This document shows, piece after piece, positions 1 through 10,361 of a stretch of 36,625 nucleotides of DNA (position 1 is its first letter; every line of letters starts with the position of its first letter). The notes beneath the pieces were generated by a model. That model was not told the origin of the DNA, searched no databases, and worked only from the letters and a program-made list of their open reading frames with translations. The DNA comes from an uncultured Ruminococcus sp. Its GTDB lineage: Bacteria > Bacillota > Clostridia > Oscillospirales > Acutalibacteraceae. Location: assembly GCA_902776375.1 (NCBI GenBank), contig CACYPV010000017.1, positions 1 to 36,625 of the forward strand, read 5' to 3'. A program made the position numbers and the translations under genes.

Positions 1-82
1 CGCTTGCTGCGCTCTTTCCTTTTTTGTATGCAAATTCAACTACCGCTTGCTTTTTCTTTGCTTCTTGTGTTACAATGTTCAT
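1..82 (-). CDS. Probable transposase/HTH protein, N-terminus only (cut by window edge)
   Basis: An open frame begins at an ATG at 82 and runs off the left edge after 27 codons. The peptide starts MNIVTQEAKKKQAVVEF and continues YKKGKSAAS. This looks like the start of the helix-turn-helix region of transposase/integrase orfs common in gut Clostridia, where a KGKSxAS segment leads into a recognition helix. A purine-rich AGGAAGGAAG lies upstream of the start. An extended -10 hexamer and a pair of inverted repeats lie further upstream, as for a self-contained element gene. The family call rests on only 27 residues, so any HTH regulator is also possible. Confidence 0.5.
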   Translation of the reverse strand, partial: MNIVTQEAKKKQAVVEFAYKKGKSAAS

Positions 83-155
83 GAGAAGTAACTTCCTTCC
101 TGGTTAATGTGTTTTGTGGTGATTCCATTATACCATATTTTTGAAGTTACTTCTC
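83..155 (-). promoter_or_regulatory. Promoter with two palindromic operator-like sites
   Basis: On the minus strand there is a TATAAT (127-132) preceded by TGG, i.e. an extended -10; no good -35 is seen. It is flanked by a perfect 13-bp inverted repeat: GAGAAGTAACTTC at 83-95 and its reverse complement at 143-155. Each arm contains the 11-bp palindrome GAAGTNACTTC. One site touches the start codon of the partial gene and the other covers the -35 region, which suggests autoregulation. Confidence 0.5.
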
Positions 156-187
156 TTTTTATTGGTTCATATCATTTTAACACATAC

Positions 188-259
188 ACATTTATTAGAG
201 AGGTACTAGGTACATTTATTAGAGAGGTACTAGGTACATTTATTAGAGAGGTACTAGGT
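188..259. repeat. Three perfect tandem copies of a 24-bp unit
   Basis: Three identical 24-base copies lie at 188-211, 212-235 and 236-259. The unit begins ACATTTATTAGAG and ends GGTACTAGGT. The last copy runs directly into the heptamer array that starts at 255. There are no spacers, so this is not a CRISPR. Confidence 0.95.
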
Positions 260-317
260 ATTAGGTATTAGGGGTTAGATAGTTCAAAGTTCAAAGTGTA
301 AAGTTCAAAGTTAAGGG
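255..317 (+). repeat. Phase-locked heptamer array, left arm of locus 1
   Basis: Nine consecutive 7-base units without a phase slip: TAGGTAT twice, TAGGGGT, TAGATAG, then TTCAAAG, TTCAAAG, TGTAAAG, TTCAAAG and TTAAGGG. The unit sequence changes halfway but the 7-base register is kept. It faces the inverted array at 483-538. Confidence 0.9.
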
Positions 318-353
318 TCGCTTCGCTTCGATTTATATTGGTGCGTGTTTAGC

Positions 354-388
354 AGAAAGGCTCCCCTTACACAGGGGAGGCTTCATTT
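354..388. repeat. Hairpin-forming intergenic sequence
   Basis: CTCCCCT (361-367) and AGGGGAG (373-379) form a 7-bp stem around TACAC. The flanking AAGG and GCTT bases extend it imperfectly. There is no adjacent coding gene on either strand and no T-tract, so it is not scored as a terminator. Similar C-rich/G-rich hairpins occur at 14778-14795. Confidence 0.55.
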
Positions 389-391
389 TTC

Positions 392-480
392 AGAAGCGTT
401 TGGTGCATTGCCGAGGGGGATTCTTCGACTTCGCTCAGAATGACAGTGGGAGGCAACGGCAAAGCACAAACGTTTCCTCT
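392..480. repeat. Core of locus 1: terminal inverted repeats around a hairpin
   Basis: The left arm (392-413, AGAAGCGTTTGGTGCATTGCCG) is repeated in imperfect inverted form at 457-480, which reads on the minus strand AGAGGAAACGTTTGTGCTTTGCCG. Between them, ATTCT and AGAAT (419-440 region) close a hairpin, followed by GACA. The motif TGCATTGCCGAGGGG recurs at 30932-30947 in locus 5, and the CGACTTCG...CTCAGRATGACA segment recurs at 14800-14842. Confidence 0.75.
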
Positions 481-482
481 AC

Positions 483-538
483 ACCCCTAATACCTAACAC
501 CTGATACCTAACACCTAATACCTAATACCTAATACCTA
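483..538 (-). repeat. Phase-locked heptamer array, right arm of locus 1
   Basis: Eight consecutive 7-base units read on the minus strand from 538: TAGGTAT three times, TAGGTGT, TAGGTAT, CAGGTGT, TAGGTAT, TAGGGGT. It is inverted relative to the array at 255-317, so the two form terminal inverted repeats around the core at 392-480. Confidence 0.92.
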
Positions 539-617
539 CCTTCTGCAAACTCCCTATATACTTAAAAAAATTACATACTTTTATATATTTTTTTCAGTTT
601 TGTAAAAGTCCTATAAA

Positions 618-710
618 AACCCTCTACAACCCTCTACAAGCTTAAATATCAGCATAGATAAGCCATTATTTTATGTAGAGGGTTGCGGTAACCCTCTACT
701 AACCCTCCAT
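618..710. repeat. Cluster of AACCCTCTAC repeats with alternative hairpins
   Basis: AACCCTCTAC occurs as a perfect tandem pair (618-627, 628-637) and again at 690-699, with its inverted copy GTAGAGGGTT at 675-684 and a degenerate copy at 701-710. 675-699 forms a perfect 10-bp hairpin with a 5-base loop, just downstream of the amidohydrolase stop. On the minus strand the tandem copies are followed by TTTTTAT, so pairing of the 675-684 arm with a 618-637 copy would be terminator-like and would compete with the 675-699 hairpin. The rest of the gap (539-617) is AT-rich with no gene seen. Confidence 0.7.
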
Positions 711-716
711 TGACTG

Positions 717-1517
717 TCAGAGAATACCTAAGATTTTTTCGGCATTTTTGTGAAAAATCATGTCTTCGGCTTGCTTGCCCAGTCCGAACGCTTTTATGTA
801 CTGTATGTAATCGTACTGGCTGTCCCACGGGGAATCGCTGGCAAAAAGGATCTTGTCGGCTCCGTGGCGCAGGATTATCTCACGGCACTTATCGGGATAA
901 GGCCGCAAAACGGCGGCGGTGTCCATGTAAACCGGCGCGCCGATAAGCTTCTCCAGCACCTCGTCGGGCATTTCGTAGCCGCCCAGATGCGCGAGGATGA
1001 GCCTGTTGTCTATAACGCCTTTTAATTCTTTTAAGACATTAAGAATCATATCGGGCGAACAGTGCAGATGATCGCGGTAGGCTGGGTCCCAGCCCGCGTG
1101 TGTGACGATATACAAACCTCTTTTTGCCGCCTCTGCCATGATATTGATATAGCGCGGGTCGTCAAAATGCACGCCCTGATAGTCGGGGTGGAATTTTATG
1201 CCGAACAAGCCGCTTTCCTTTATATAGTCGAGCGTCGCGCAGACGTCGGGGCAGTCGGGATGGATGCCGCCGGCGAAGAAAACATGGTTTTTGCCGTTGT
1301 TTTCAGCCGAAACGCGGTTGATGGTGCGCTCCTGCTTGGGGTTTGTGACAACGGGCAGCACGACGCTGTAATCGACTCCGCTGCTTTTCATGCTGTCGAT
1401 AAGCGCGCCGAGCGTGCCCCTGCGGTAAGGAAGGATACCGCCCTTTTCGGTAAGATACGCGATAGTTTTATCGGCTATCGCGTCGGGAAATGTATGTGTG
1501 TGAAAATCGATTATCAT
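717..1517 (-). CDS. Amidohydrolase family metal-dependent hydrolase
   Basis: A 266-residue soluble protein of the amidohydrolase-2 (TIM-barrel) superfamily. Metal-site motifs are in the expected order: HTHTFPD near residue 6, GIKFHPDYQG in the middle, THAGWDP, ILAHLGGYE, and FASDSPW near the C-terminus supplying the last aspartate. The length is normal and the start fits FHTHTF as strand 1. The physiological substrate cannot be read from the sequence; decarboxylases and hydrolases share this fold. It is the last gene of the nusB-dnaE direction, but 93 bases of heptamer repeats (1518-1610) separate it from dnaE, with one array ending 19 bases before its ATG. The RBS is weak (CGGAG). Confidence 0.85.
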   Translation of the reverse strand: MIIDFHTHTFPDAIADKTIAYLTEKGGILPYRRGTLGALIDSMKSSGVDYSVVLPVVTNPKQERTINRVSAENNGKNHVFFAGGIHPDCPDVCATLDYIKESGLFGIKFHPDYQGVHFDDPRYINIMAEAAKRGLYIVTHAGWDPAYRDHLHCSPDMILNVLKELKGVIDNRLILAHLGGYEMPDEVLEKLIGAPVYMDTAAVLRPYPDKCREIILRHGADKILFASDSPWDSQYDYIQYIKAFGLGKQAEDMIFHKNAEKILGIL

Positions 1518-1536
1518 GTTATACTCCGTTGTTGGT

Positions 1537-1610
1537 TAGGTATTAGGTACTAGGTATTAGTTTTTAGATAATAGATACCTAATCTCGCTAATACCTAATC
1601 TCGCTAGTAC

Positions 1611-1613
<3 letters not shown>
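1537..1613. repeat. Locus 2: facing heptamer arrays filling the dnaE-amidohydrolase gap
   Basis: On the plus strand 1537-1578 holds six in-phase units: TAGGTAT, TAGGTAC, TAGGTAT, TAGTTTT, TAGATAA, TAGATAC. On the minus strand, from 1613, two related 16-base units occur (TAGGTACTAGCGAGAT and a variant). The arms are complementary: TTAGGTATTAG (1536-1546) pairs with 1588-1598 over 11 bp, and GGTACTAG (1546-1553) with 1604-1611. The first TAG of the minus-strand arm (1613-1611) is the dnaE stop codon. Confidence 0.9.
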
Positions 1614-5108
<3,495 letters not shown>

Positions 5109-5132
5109 TGATGCTACTCCGATTTATATTGA

Positions 5133-6350
5133 TTATGAATTATCGATCGCTTTCGCAGTCAGCTTTCCGTCTGAAAAGGTCAGTGTGAAGGGTTGCTCCT
5201 TATCGAGCTCCGCCGCCGCTTTTATCACTCTGCCGTCCTGTTCGGTCAGCGTGAAACCCCTTTTGAGTATCGCCACAGGGTTGAGGCTTTCAAGCTTGTC
5301 CGCGGATTTTTGTAATTTTAGTTCTTCTAAAGAAATTTTATTTGTGACAATTCCCTGCAATTGCTTTTGGTAAAAGGAAAGCTGATTCCAAAATCTATCG
5401 ATCCTGCCCGGTATATCCGCTCCGTCGAGCGCGCGGCGGTACAGGATTTGCCTGTCGGACTGCTCTCTTATTCGGCTGTCGATAAGGCTTTGCACATAAT
5501 GCCGCTGCGACATGTAGTGCGCTTTGAGCTCCTGCGCGTCGGGTACCGCGAGCTCGGCGGCTGCGGACGGTGTAGGCGCGCGCATGTCGGCGACAAAATC
5601 GCAGATGGTAAAGTCCGTTTCATGGCCGACGGCTGAGATGACAGGCGTGCGGCAATTGTAGACAGCGTAGGCGAGCTCTTTGTTGTTGAACGCCCATAAA
5701 TCCTCGATGGAGCCGCCGCCCCTGCCTATGATGATAACGTCGCATCTGCCGTCGTTGTCGAGCTTGTTTATCGCTGAAACTAGCTGAGGCGGTGCGCCCG
5801 CGCCCTGAACCAGCACAGGGCAAAGAATCATCTCGATGCCCGGAAAACGCCTGTAAAGGATATTTCGGATGTCCTGGACCGCCGCGCCCGTTGGCGAGGT
5901 GATAACGCCCACGGTTCTCGGAAAGCGCGGAAGCGGCTTTTTGTGCGCCGGATCAAACAAGCCCTGCCGACTCAGCTCATTTTTGAGCTGCTCGTATGCT
6001 AGCGCAAGAGCGCCCATGCCGTCGGGCTGCATGTCCTCGATGTAAAGCTGATACTGCCCGCTCGGCTCGTACACCGACACCCTGCCCCTGCACAGCACCT
6101 TCATGCCGTCCTGCGGGCGGAACTGCAGCCGACGCGCATTGCCGGCGAACATGACAGCGCGGATAACGCTTTTTTCGTCTTTGAGCGAAAGGTAGATATG
6201 ACCGCTGCGGTAATGATCGGTCAGGTTGGATATCTCGCCGGACAGAATGATTGTGCTGAGCCGCGGGTCGTTGTCTATGATCGATTTTAAGTAGTAATTG
6301 AGCTGCGAGACCGAAAGGACGGTCGGCTTTGGTATTTTAGGTGTGTACAT
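5133..6350 (-). CDS. xseA: Exodeoxyribonuclease VII large subunit
   Basis: The large, catalytic subunit of exonuclease VII, which degrades single-stranded DNA to oligonucleotides. It has 405 residues. An N-terminal OB fold (about 10-105, starting VLSVSQLNYYLKSIID) is followed by the catalytic domain with GVITSPTGAAVQDI, IIIGRGGGSIEDLWAFN and SAVGHETD, all hallmarks of XseA. A helical segment and a short C-terminal domain (GFTLTEQDGRVI) end the protein. It starts one base after the TsaD-like gene's stop and precedes dnaE. The small subunit gene xseB, usually directly downstream, is absent here: only 24 bases separate xseA from dnaE. Confidence 0.97.
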   Translation of the reverse strand: MYTPKIPKPTVLSVSQLNYYLKSIIDNDPRLSTIILSGEISNLTDHYRSGHIYLSLKDEKSVIRAVMFAGNARRLQFRPQDGMKVLCRGRVSVYEPSGQYQLYIEDMQPDGMGALALAYEQLKNELSRQGLFDPAHKKPLPRFPRTVGVITSPTGAAVQDIRNILYRRFPGIEMILCPVLVQGAGAPPQLVSAINKLDNDGRCDVIIIGRGGGSIEDLWAFNNKELAYAVYNCRTPVISAVGHETDFTICDFVADMRAPTPSAAAELAVPDAQELKAHYMSQRHYVQSLIDSRIREQSDRQILYRRALDGADIPGRIDRFWNQLSFYQKQLQGIVTNKISLEELKLQKSADKLESLNPVAILKRGFTLTEQDGRVIKAAAELDKEQPFTLTFSDGKLTAKAIDNS

Positions 6351-6351
6351 G

Positions 6352-7284
6352 TTATCTCTCTGATAAATATGTCAAATAAGCTATGCCCGCCGCGTTGTCG
6401 GACGAATAGACAGGCGGTGCGAAGCTCGCTTTGTATTTTTCTGTAAAAGAATTTTTGATGATGGTGTTCGACATGACTCCGCCCGCGTAAACAAGCGGAA
6501 GCTCCCCGTATTCGCAAAGCAAACTGTCGGTCATGCCCTCGAGCGTATTGCGGATATATTCAAGGCAATACGCGGCGATATAGGGCTTGCTTTTGCCCTG
6601 CGCAAGAAGCTTTTTGCATTGGTTTTCAACTCCGCTCAGACAGCAGTCGTGACCTTTTAAAGTAGCCCTGACCTTTATCGGCTCGTCGTTTTGAAGGGCG
6701 AGCTTTTCAAGCTCCATGCCGCAGGGGAACTTGAGCCCGAGCATCAGCCCCACTCTGTCCACAGCCTGTCCGGCGTTGAGGTCGAGGGTCTGCGCTATGA
6801 TCTCACAGGTGAAGCCGCAGCCGCTCCCCTTTGCCAGCACAGCCTCGGTGGTGCCGCCGCTGACATGGAAGGCGATGAAGGTCTTGTCAAACAGATCAAG
6901 CCTGCCGGAGCCGTAGAGCGCCGCGGCGATATGCCCCTCCTGATGAGAAAATCCGGTAAACGGGACTTTCAGCGCGGCGGAAATAATTTTAGCCGTGTTT
7001 TCTCCGACAGTAAAACACGGCATGTATGAGCCGCTTACGGGACGCGGCTTTACGGACGCGCCCACGGCGGCTATGCTTTTGGTATCGACGTCACGCACAA
7101 GCTCATCAAAAAGCGCGTGGAGCTGCGCGGTGTGGTGGAATACGGCGTCGCTTTGGCGCAGACCGAGCTGACCCTCCCTGACGGGAAGGAGCTTTTTTTG
7201 CTGACGCAACTCACCTGTTTCGCCGTCGTAAAGCGCGACGGAGGTGGTGTAATTCGAGGTGTCTACGCCCAGATAAAGGCTCAT
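6352..7284 (-). CDS. Divergent TsaD/Kae1-family (peptidase M22-like) protein
   Basis: 310 residues of the ASKHA fold related to TsaD, the enzyme making the t6A modification of tRNA. Seen: LGVDTSNYTTS at the N-terminus, the metal motif HQEGH (114-118), FHVSGGTTE (139-147) where TsaD usually has VSGGHT, and SSDNAAGIA near 294-302 where TsaD has a DNAAM motif. The GEAFDK-type segment is replaced by AGQAVDRVG. It is shorter than typical TsaD (about 335-340), so it is probably a paralogue of unknown role rather than the essential TsaD. It overlaps nusB by four bases and abuts xseA, so it is in the nusB operon. Confidence 0.8.
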   Translation of the reverse strand: MSLYLGVDTSNYTTSVALYDGETGELRQQKKLLPVREGQLGLRQSDAVFHHTAQLHALFDELVRDVDTKSIAAVGASVKPRPVSGSYMPCFTVGENTAKIISAALKVPFTGFSHQEGHIAAALYGSGRLDLFDKTFIAFHVSGGTTEAVLAKGSGCGFTCEIIAQTLDLNAGQAVDRVGLMLGLKFPCGMELEKLALQNDEPIKVRATLKGHDCCLSGVENQCKKLLAQGKSKPYIAAYCLEYIRNTLEGMTDSLLCEYGELPLVYAGGVMSNTIIKNSFTEKYKASFAPPVYSSDNAAGIAYLTYLSER

Positions 7285-7724
7285 TGCGCCTCACCCTCGC
7301 GGCTGCGGATGAAGGAGCCGAGAATGCCGTTGACGAATCCGCTTTCGTCGATGGTGTACTTCTTGGCAAGCTCGACAGCCTCGTTGACAGACACGCTCTC
7401 GGGTACGCTGTCAAGGTATTTTATCTCGTAAACCGCGAGCCGAAGGATAGCCAGCGACGTGCGCGAAATGCGCTTTAACGACCAGCCCTTTTTGAGAAAG
7501 CGCGAGATATCGGCGTCGATCTCATCCTGCACCGCTTCAATCGACGGAACAACAGCCTGAGCATAGCCGCAGACGCCGCCCTCAAAAAGCTGCTCGGCAC
7601 AGCTCACGGTCTCCTCCCAAGGCTCCTCTACGAACGAGCGCGAAAAAAGTATCATGAACGCCTGTTCGCGCGCCTCGCTGCGGGTAAGCTTTACTTCATT
7701 TTGCGTATTTTGCTCTGCACACAT
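7281..7724 (-). CDS. nusB: Transcription antitermination factor NusB
   Basis: A 147-residue all-helical RNA-binding protein that, with NusE/S10, binds boxA and supports rRNA antitermination. Seen: the N-terminal TRSEAREQAFMILFS helix, and the C-terminal block LRLAVYEIKYLDSVPESVSVNEAVELAKKY followed by FVNGILGSF, which is diagnostic. It begins an operon nusB, TsaD-like, xseA, dnaE with its own sigma-A-type promoter at 7757-7785. This separates it from the sporulation operon immediately upstream. The RBS is weak. Confidence 0.96.
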   Translation of the reverse strand: MCAEQNTQNEVKLTRSEAREQAFMILFSRSFVEEPWEETVSCAEQLFEGGVCGYAQAVVPSIEAVQDEIDADISRFLKKGWSLKRISRTSLAILRLAVYEIKYLDSVPESVSVNEAVELAKKYTIDESGFVNGILGSFIRSREGEAQ

Positions 7725-7756
7725 ATTAACCCAACTTTACATTTTTATTCACAATA

Positions 7757-7785
7757 ATTATACCACAATGAGTCGAAAATGTAAA
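7757..7785 (-). promoter_or_regulatory. Sigma-A promoter for the nusB operon
   Basis: On the minus strand: TTTACA (7780-7785), a 17-base spacer and TATAAT (7757-7762) preceded by TGG (extended -10). This lies 33 bases before the nusB ATG, in the gap after spoIIIAH. Confidence 0.85.
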
Positions 7786-7820
7786 GAAGATATATTTCAC
7801 AGCAAGGTATTACAGCTTTG

Positions 7821-8372
7821 TTACGACGGCGCGCCGACTATGGAAATTTTGTCGTAATCGACATTGTAATGCGAGGTCACCGCGTCGTCGATTATCAAAG
7901 CCGCGGTGTCGTTGAGCTGCTCGGCGGGCACTATAACGGTCACGCCCTCGTCGCTGATAAAGCACATGCAGTCCGAAAAGCCCTTAGCCTTTACTATGCT
8001 CTCGATGCTGTCCTGCACCGTGAACCTTTTCAGCATTTCTTCAACGCTTTTCTGAGCCTCGGTTTTATCCTCATCAGATGCGTTTTCCAAGTCAAACACC
8101 TTCTTTGCCTCGTCCAGCGCCTTGTCCTGAGTTTCCTGCCGCTTTAGCCGCTCGGCGGCAAAGTAATCCTGCTGCGACTTCGACATCGCAGACGTTTTTA
8201 CGCTTTCATCCGCCGTCGCGTTGTTGACGGTCGCGCTGACATACGACGCCTTGCCCAGCTCCTTCGGCTTTGACTGCGCCGCTCCGGCTCCGAACTGCCA
8301 GTTGACATAAACAGCCGTGCCAAGCGCCAGAACCAGCGCCGCGGAAATGATATGCTTCTTTTGGAATTTCAT
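7821..8372 (-). CDS. spoIIIAH: Stage III sporulation protein AH
   Basis: A 183-residue bitopic membrane protein of the mother cell. SpoIIIAH joins forespore SpoIIQ in the channel between the two cells. An N-terminal membrane segment (HIISAALVLALGTAVYVNW, about 6-24) is followed by a charged helical stalk and a C-terminal YscJ/FliF-like domain ending VDYDKISIVGAPS. The ATG at 8372 is chosen because the protein then starts MKFQKKH just before the membrane segment; an upstream start at 8411 would overlap spoIIIAG. It is last in the spoIIIA operon. Confidence 0.9.
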   Translation of the reverse strand: MKFQKKHIISAALVLALGTAVYVNWQFGAGAAQSKPKELGKASYVSATVNNATADESVKTSAMSKSQQDYFAAERLKRQETQDKALDEAKKVFDLENASDEDKTEAQKSVEEMLKRFTVQDSIESIVKAKGFSDCMCFISDEGVTVIVPAEQLNDTAALIIDDAVTSHYNVDYDKISIVGAPS

Positions 8373-8386
8373 AAGATGACCAACCT

Positions 8387-8836
8387 TCAATCTGATAATT
8401 TTGATATACATACCTTAGCCGTTGAGATGTCGAGCGCCTTTGTGACCGCCTCGGTTATGCGCCCTGCCGCAACGGGATCGTCGCCTCCCTCGCATATTAC
8501 AAGCACTCCGCGCACGCGCGGCTCTATCTCCTTTGTTTTGGTGGTTCCGTTTTCAAGATACACATACTCCGCGCTGTTCTCCATCGTGAGCAGCACGCGC
8601 GTTTTGCCCGCGCCCTCGATGTCGGATATCAGGGATTCCAGCCGCTCGGTTATCCTCTCGCTGTACGATGATGATGAAAAGCCCTCAGCGTCGGCGTTTT
8701 TCTGCCGATCATTGCTCAAAAAGCCCGATAAAAATATAAGGGCTATGCCCAGCGCGCCGGCTATTAGGATGATGTTGCGCAGCCTTCCGCTTTTCGCCAT
8801 TTCGCCTAAGCGGGTCTTTATTTTACTTCTGTCCAT
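8387..8836 (-). CDS. spoIIIAG: Stage III sporulation protein AG
   Basis: 149 residues. The family member in Bacillus forms a large ring in the forespore-engulfing channel. One membrane segment (RNIILIAGALGIALIFLSGFL, about 20-40) is followed by a ring-building-motif domain with SERITERLESLISDIEGAGKTRVLLTME and GVLVICEGGDDPVAAGRITEAVTKAL. It is shorter than the roughly 230-residue Bacillus protein; the loop between membrane and ring domain is reduced. It starts 3 bases after spoIIIAF. Confidence 0.9.
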   Translation of the reverse strand: MDRSKIKTRLGEMAKSGRLRNIILIAGALGIALIFLSGFLSNDRQKNADAEGFSSSSYSERITERLESLISDIEGAGKTRVLLTMENSAEYVYLENGTTKTKEIEPRVRGVLVICEGGDDPVAAGRITEAVTKALDISTAKVCISKLSD

Positions 8837-8839
8837 ATG

Positions 8840-9313
8840 CTACTCCGTTATCACGCGCGGCGTCACGGCAAAATGCGTCTGCGTAACGTCGATGATCTCA
8901 TCGCGCTTTTCCTCGGCATCCGCGCCGATGTATACGGCGATATCCGCGATGATAACATGCGTTTCGTCGCTTAAAGCGAGGGTTATCTCCGCGCGGTTTA
9001 TCACTATCCCGTTCTGCTTTAGGATGTCGGCTAGCGTTTGCTCCAAGCTGCTCTTTGTCTGCTTCAGCACGCTTTTTTGATACGCCTCGTCCATTGTCGC
9101 GTCGTATACCTGCCCTGCGCTGTATCCGCTCAGATCGGACTTAATGCCGCCGACCGCGCGGAGCGTCGGCGCGGCGATACAGCACAACATGAACGCGCCC
9201 ATGACCAACCTAAGCAGCTTTTTAGTGCCTCCGTCGGTGACGAAATGCGACAGCACAGCGAGGATGACCGAGGAGCCACAGATGACCGCCGCAACGGTGT
9301 ACAGCCCGCTCAC
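8840..9313 (-). CDS. spoIIIAF: Stage III sporulation protein AF
   Basis: A 157-residue membrane protein of the SpoIIIA complex. Two N-terminal hydrophobic segments (LYTVAAVICGSSVILAVLSHF and LLRLVMGAFMLCCIAAPTL) precede a soluble C-terminal domain resembling the ring-building folds of AG/AH. The start chosen is the GTG at 9313, which forms a GTGA overlap with the spoIIIAE stop. The longer open frame to 9376 would add a charged, non-family N-terminus inside spoIIIAE. Confidence 0.85.
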   Translation of the reverse strand: MSGLYTVAAVICGSSVILAVLSHFVTDGGTKKLLRLVMGAFMLCCIAAPTLRAVGGIKSDLSGYSAGQVYDATMDEAYQKSVLKQTKSSLEQTLADILKQNGIVINRAEITLALSDETHVIIADIAVYIGADAEEKRDEIIDVTQTHFAVTPRVITE

Positions 9314-10350
9314 GAGCCCTCGCCGCCTATCGTGAACGCCGCCGCGGTCGCTATGATGAACACCGACATCACGCACAGCAGAACCGCTATCATAGTTGAA
9401 AACACCGTTCCGATTGCTTCAAGCAGCTTTGCGCAGCCATCTATCCCCAGCGCCTCGGCGACTGCCTTGCCGATGAAAATGCAGAACGACCAGCCCAGCC
9501 CCTGCAAAACGGTAGGCAAAAACGTAACGGCGATAGCGATTATGACAAATATGCCGAGCCCCGACTTAAGTAATGTTATGCTGCTTTGAACGCTTTTATA
9601 CGCCTCGCCGAGCGCTCCGCCCACCACCGGAACAAAAGAGCTGAGGGCGAATTTTGCCGTCCTTGAGGCTACTGAATCGACAGCTCCCGCGGCGATCTGC
9701 CGCATTGAGAGCACGGCGGTGAACACCGTCATCACGAATGCCAGCAGCCACTTTACCGTTTTGCTTATCAGGCTGAGGAAGCTGTTCAGCCTGACTTCGT
9801 TTGAAATTCCGGAGGTTATGCTGACGCCGAGAAAGACGTTCATAAACGGCAGGATCAAATCGGCGCAAACTCGCGACACGCCCTGCCCCGCCGCTATCAT
9901 CGAGGCGTGATATCCCGCACCGCTTATGCCCTTGCCCGATGCCGCCAGCATGACCGCGACCACGGGAACGTAAGCCAAAAACATATTGGCGCTATGCGAG
10001 ATGATACCGCCCGCGCCGCCGATATAGCTAATGGCAGGAGCCGCCAAAGCGCAGCTTATGCAAAGGGAAGCCGCGGTGTTGACCGTTGCGCCGATATCGT
10101 CGGACAGGCTGCTTCTGTAAGCCGACAGCATGGCGCACAAAATGAGCACGGCGATAACGGTGACAAGCCCTTTTAGCGGATTATTGAAGCTTTCGCCCGC
10201 CATATTCGCAAGCTGACCCATCACGTCCTCAAAGCTGAGATGTGACAGCAGATTTGCGTCGGCGGCGTTTATCCCCATTTCATCAAGCCGCCTGATCGCG
10301 TCGTCGGAAAGGCTGTTGTAGACTCCTGAATAATCGTATGCGATGTCCAA
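9310..10350 (-). CDS. spoIIIAE: Stage III sporulation protein AE
   Basis: A 346-residue polytopic membrane protein, the likely multi-pass core of the SpoIIIA channel. After a soluble N-terminal segment (FEDVMGQLANMAGESFNNPLKGL) there are about seven hydrophobic stretches, including GLVTVIAVLILCAMLSAY and ILLKSGLGIFVIIAIAVTF. It is shorter than the roughly 400-residue Bacillus protein and has no N-terminal signal sequence. Only 11 bases separate it from spoIIIAD, so no upstream extension is available. It overlaps spoIIIAF by four bases. Confidence 0.93.
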   Translation of the reverse strand: MDIAYDYSGVYNSLSDDAIRRLDEMGINAADANLLSHLSFEDVMGQLANMAGESFNNPLKGLVTVIAVLILCAMLSAYRSSLSDDIGATVNTAASLCISCALAAPAISYIGGAGGIISHSANMFLAYVPVVAVMLAASGKGISGAGYHASMIAAGQGVSRVCADLILPFMNVFLGVSITSGISNEVRLNSFLSLISKTVKWLLAFVMTVFTAVLSMRQIAAGAVDSVASRTAKFALSSFVPVVGGALGEAYKSVQSSITLLKSGLGIFVIIAIAVTFLPTVLQGLGWSFCIFIGKAVAEALGIDGCAKLLEAIGTVFSTMIAVLLCVMSVFIIATAAAFTIGGEGS

Positions 10351-10361
10351 GCTTTCACTTC

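Noticed and set aside
188-538. Possible CRISPR or telomere-like repeats (24-mers; TTAGG-containing heptamers)
   Set aside because: The 24-mers are directly abutting with no spacers, and no cas genes are present. The TTAGG resemblance is limited to some units, the arrays are internal, and they face each other.
9314-9376. Longer spoIIIAF reading to 9376
   Set aside because: The extension lies inside spoIIIAE and is rich in His/Arg/Asp; the GTG at 9313 gives a GTGA overlap and the expected membrane start.
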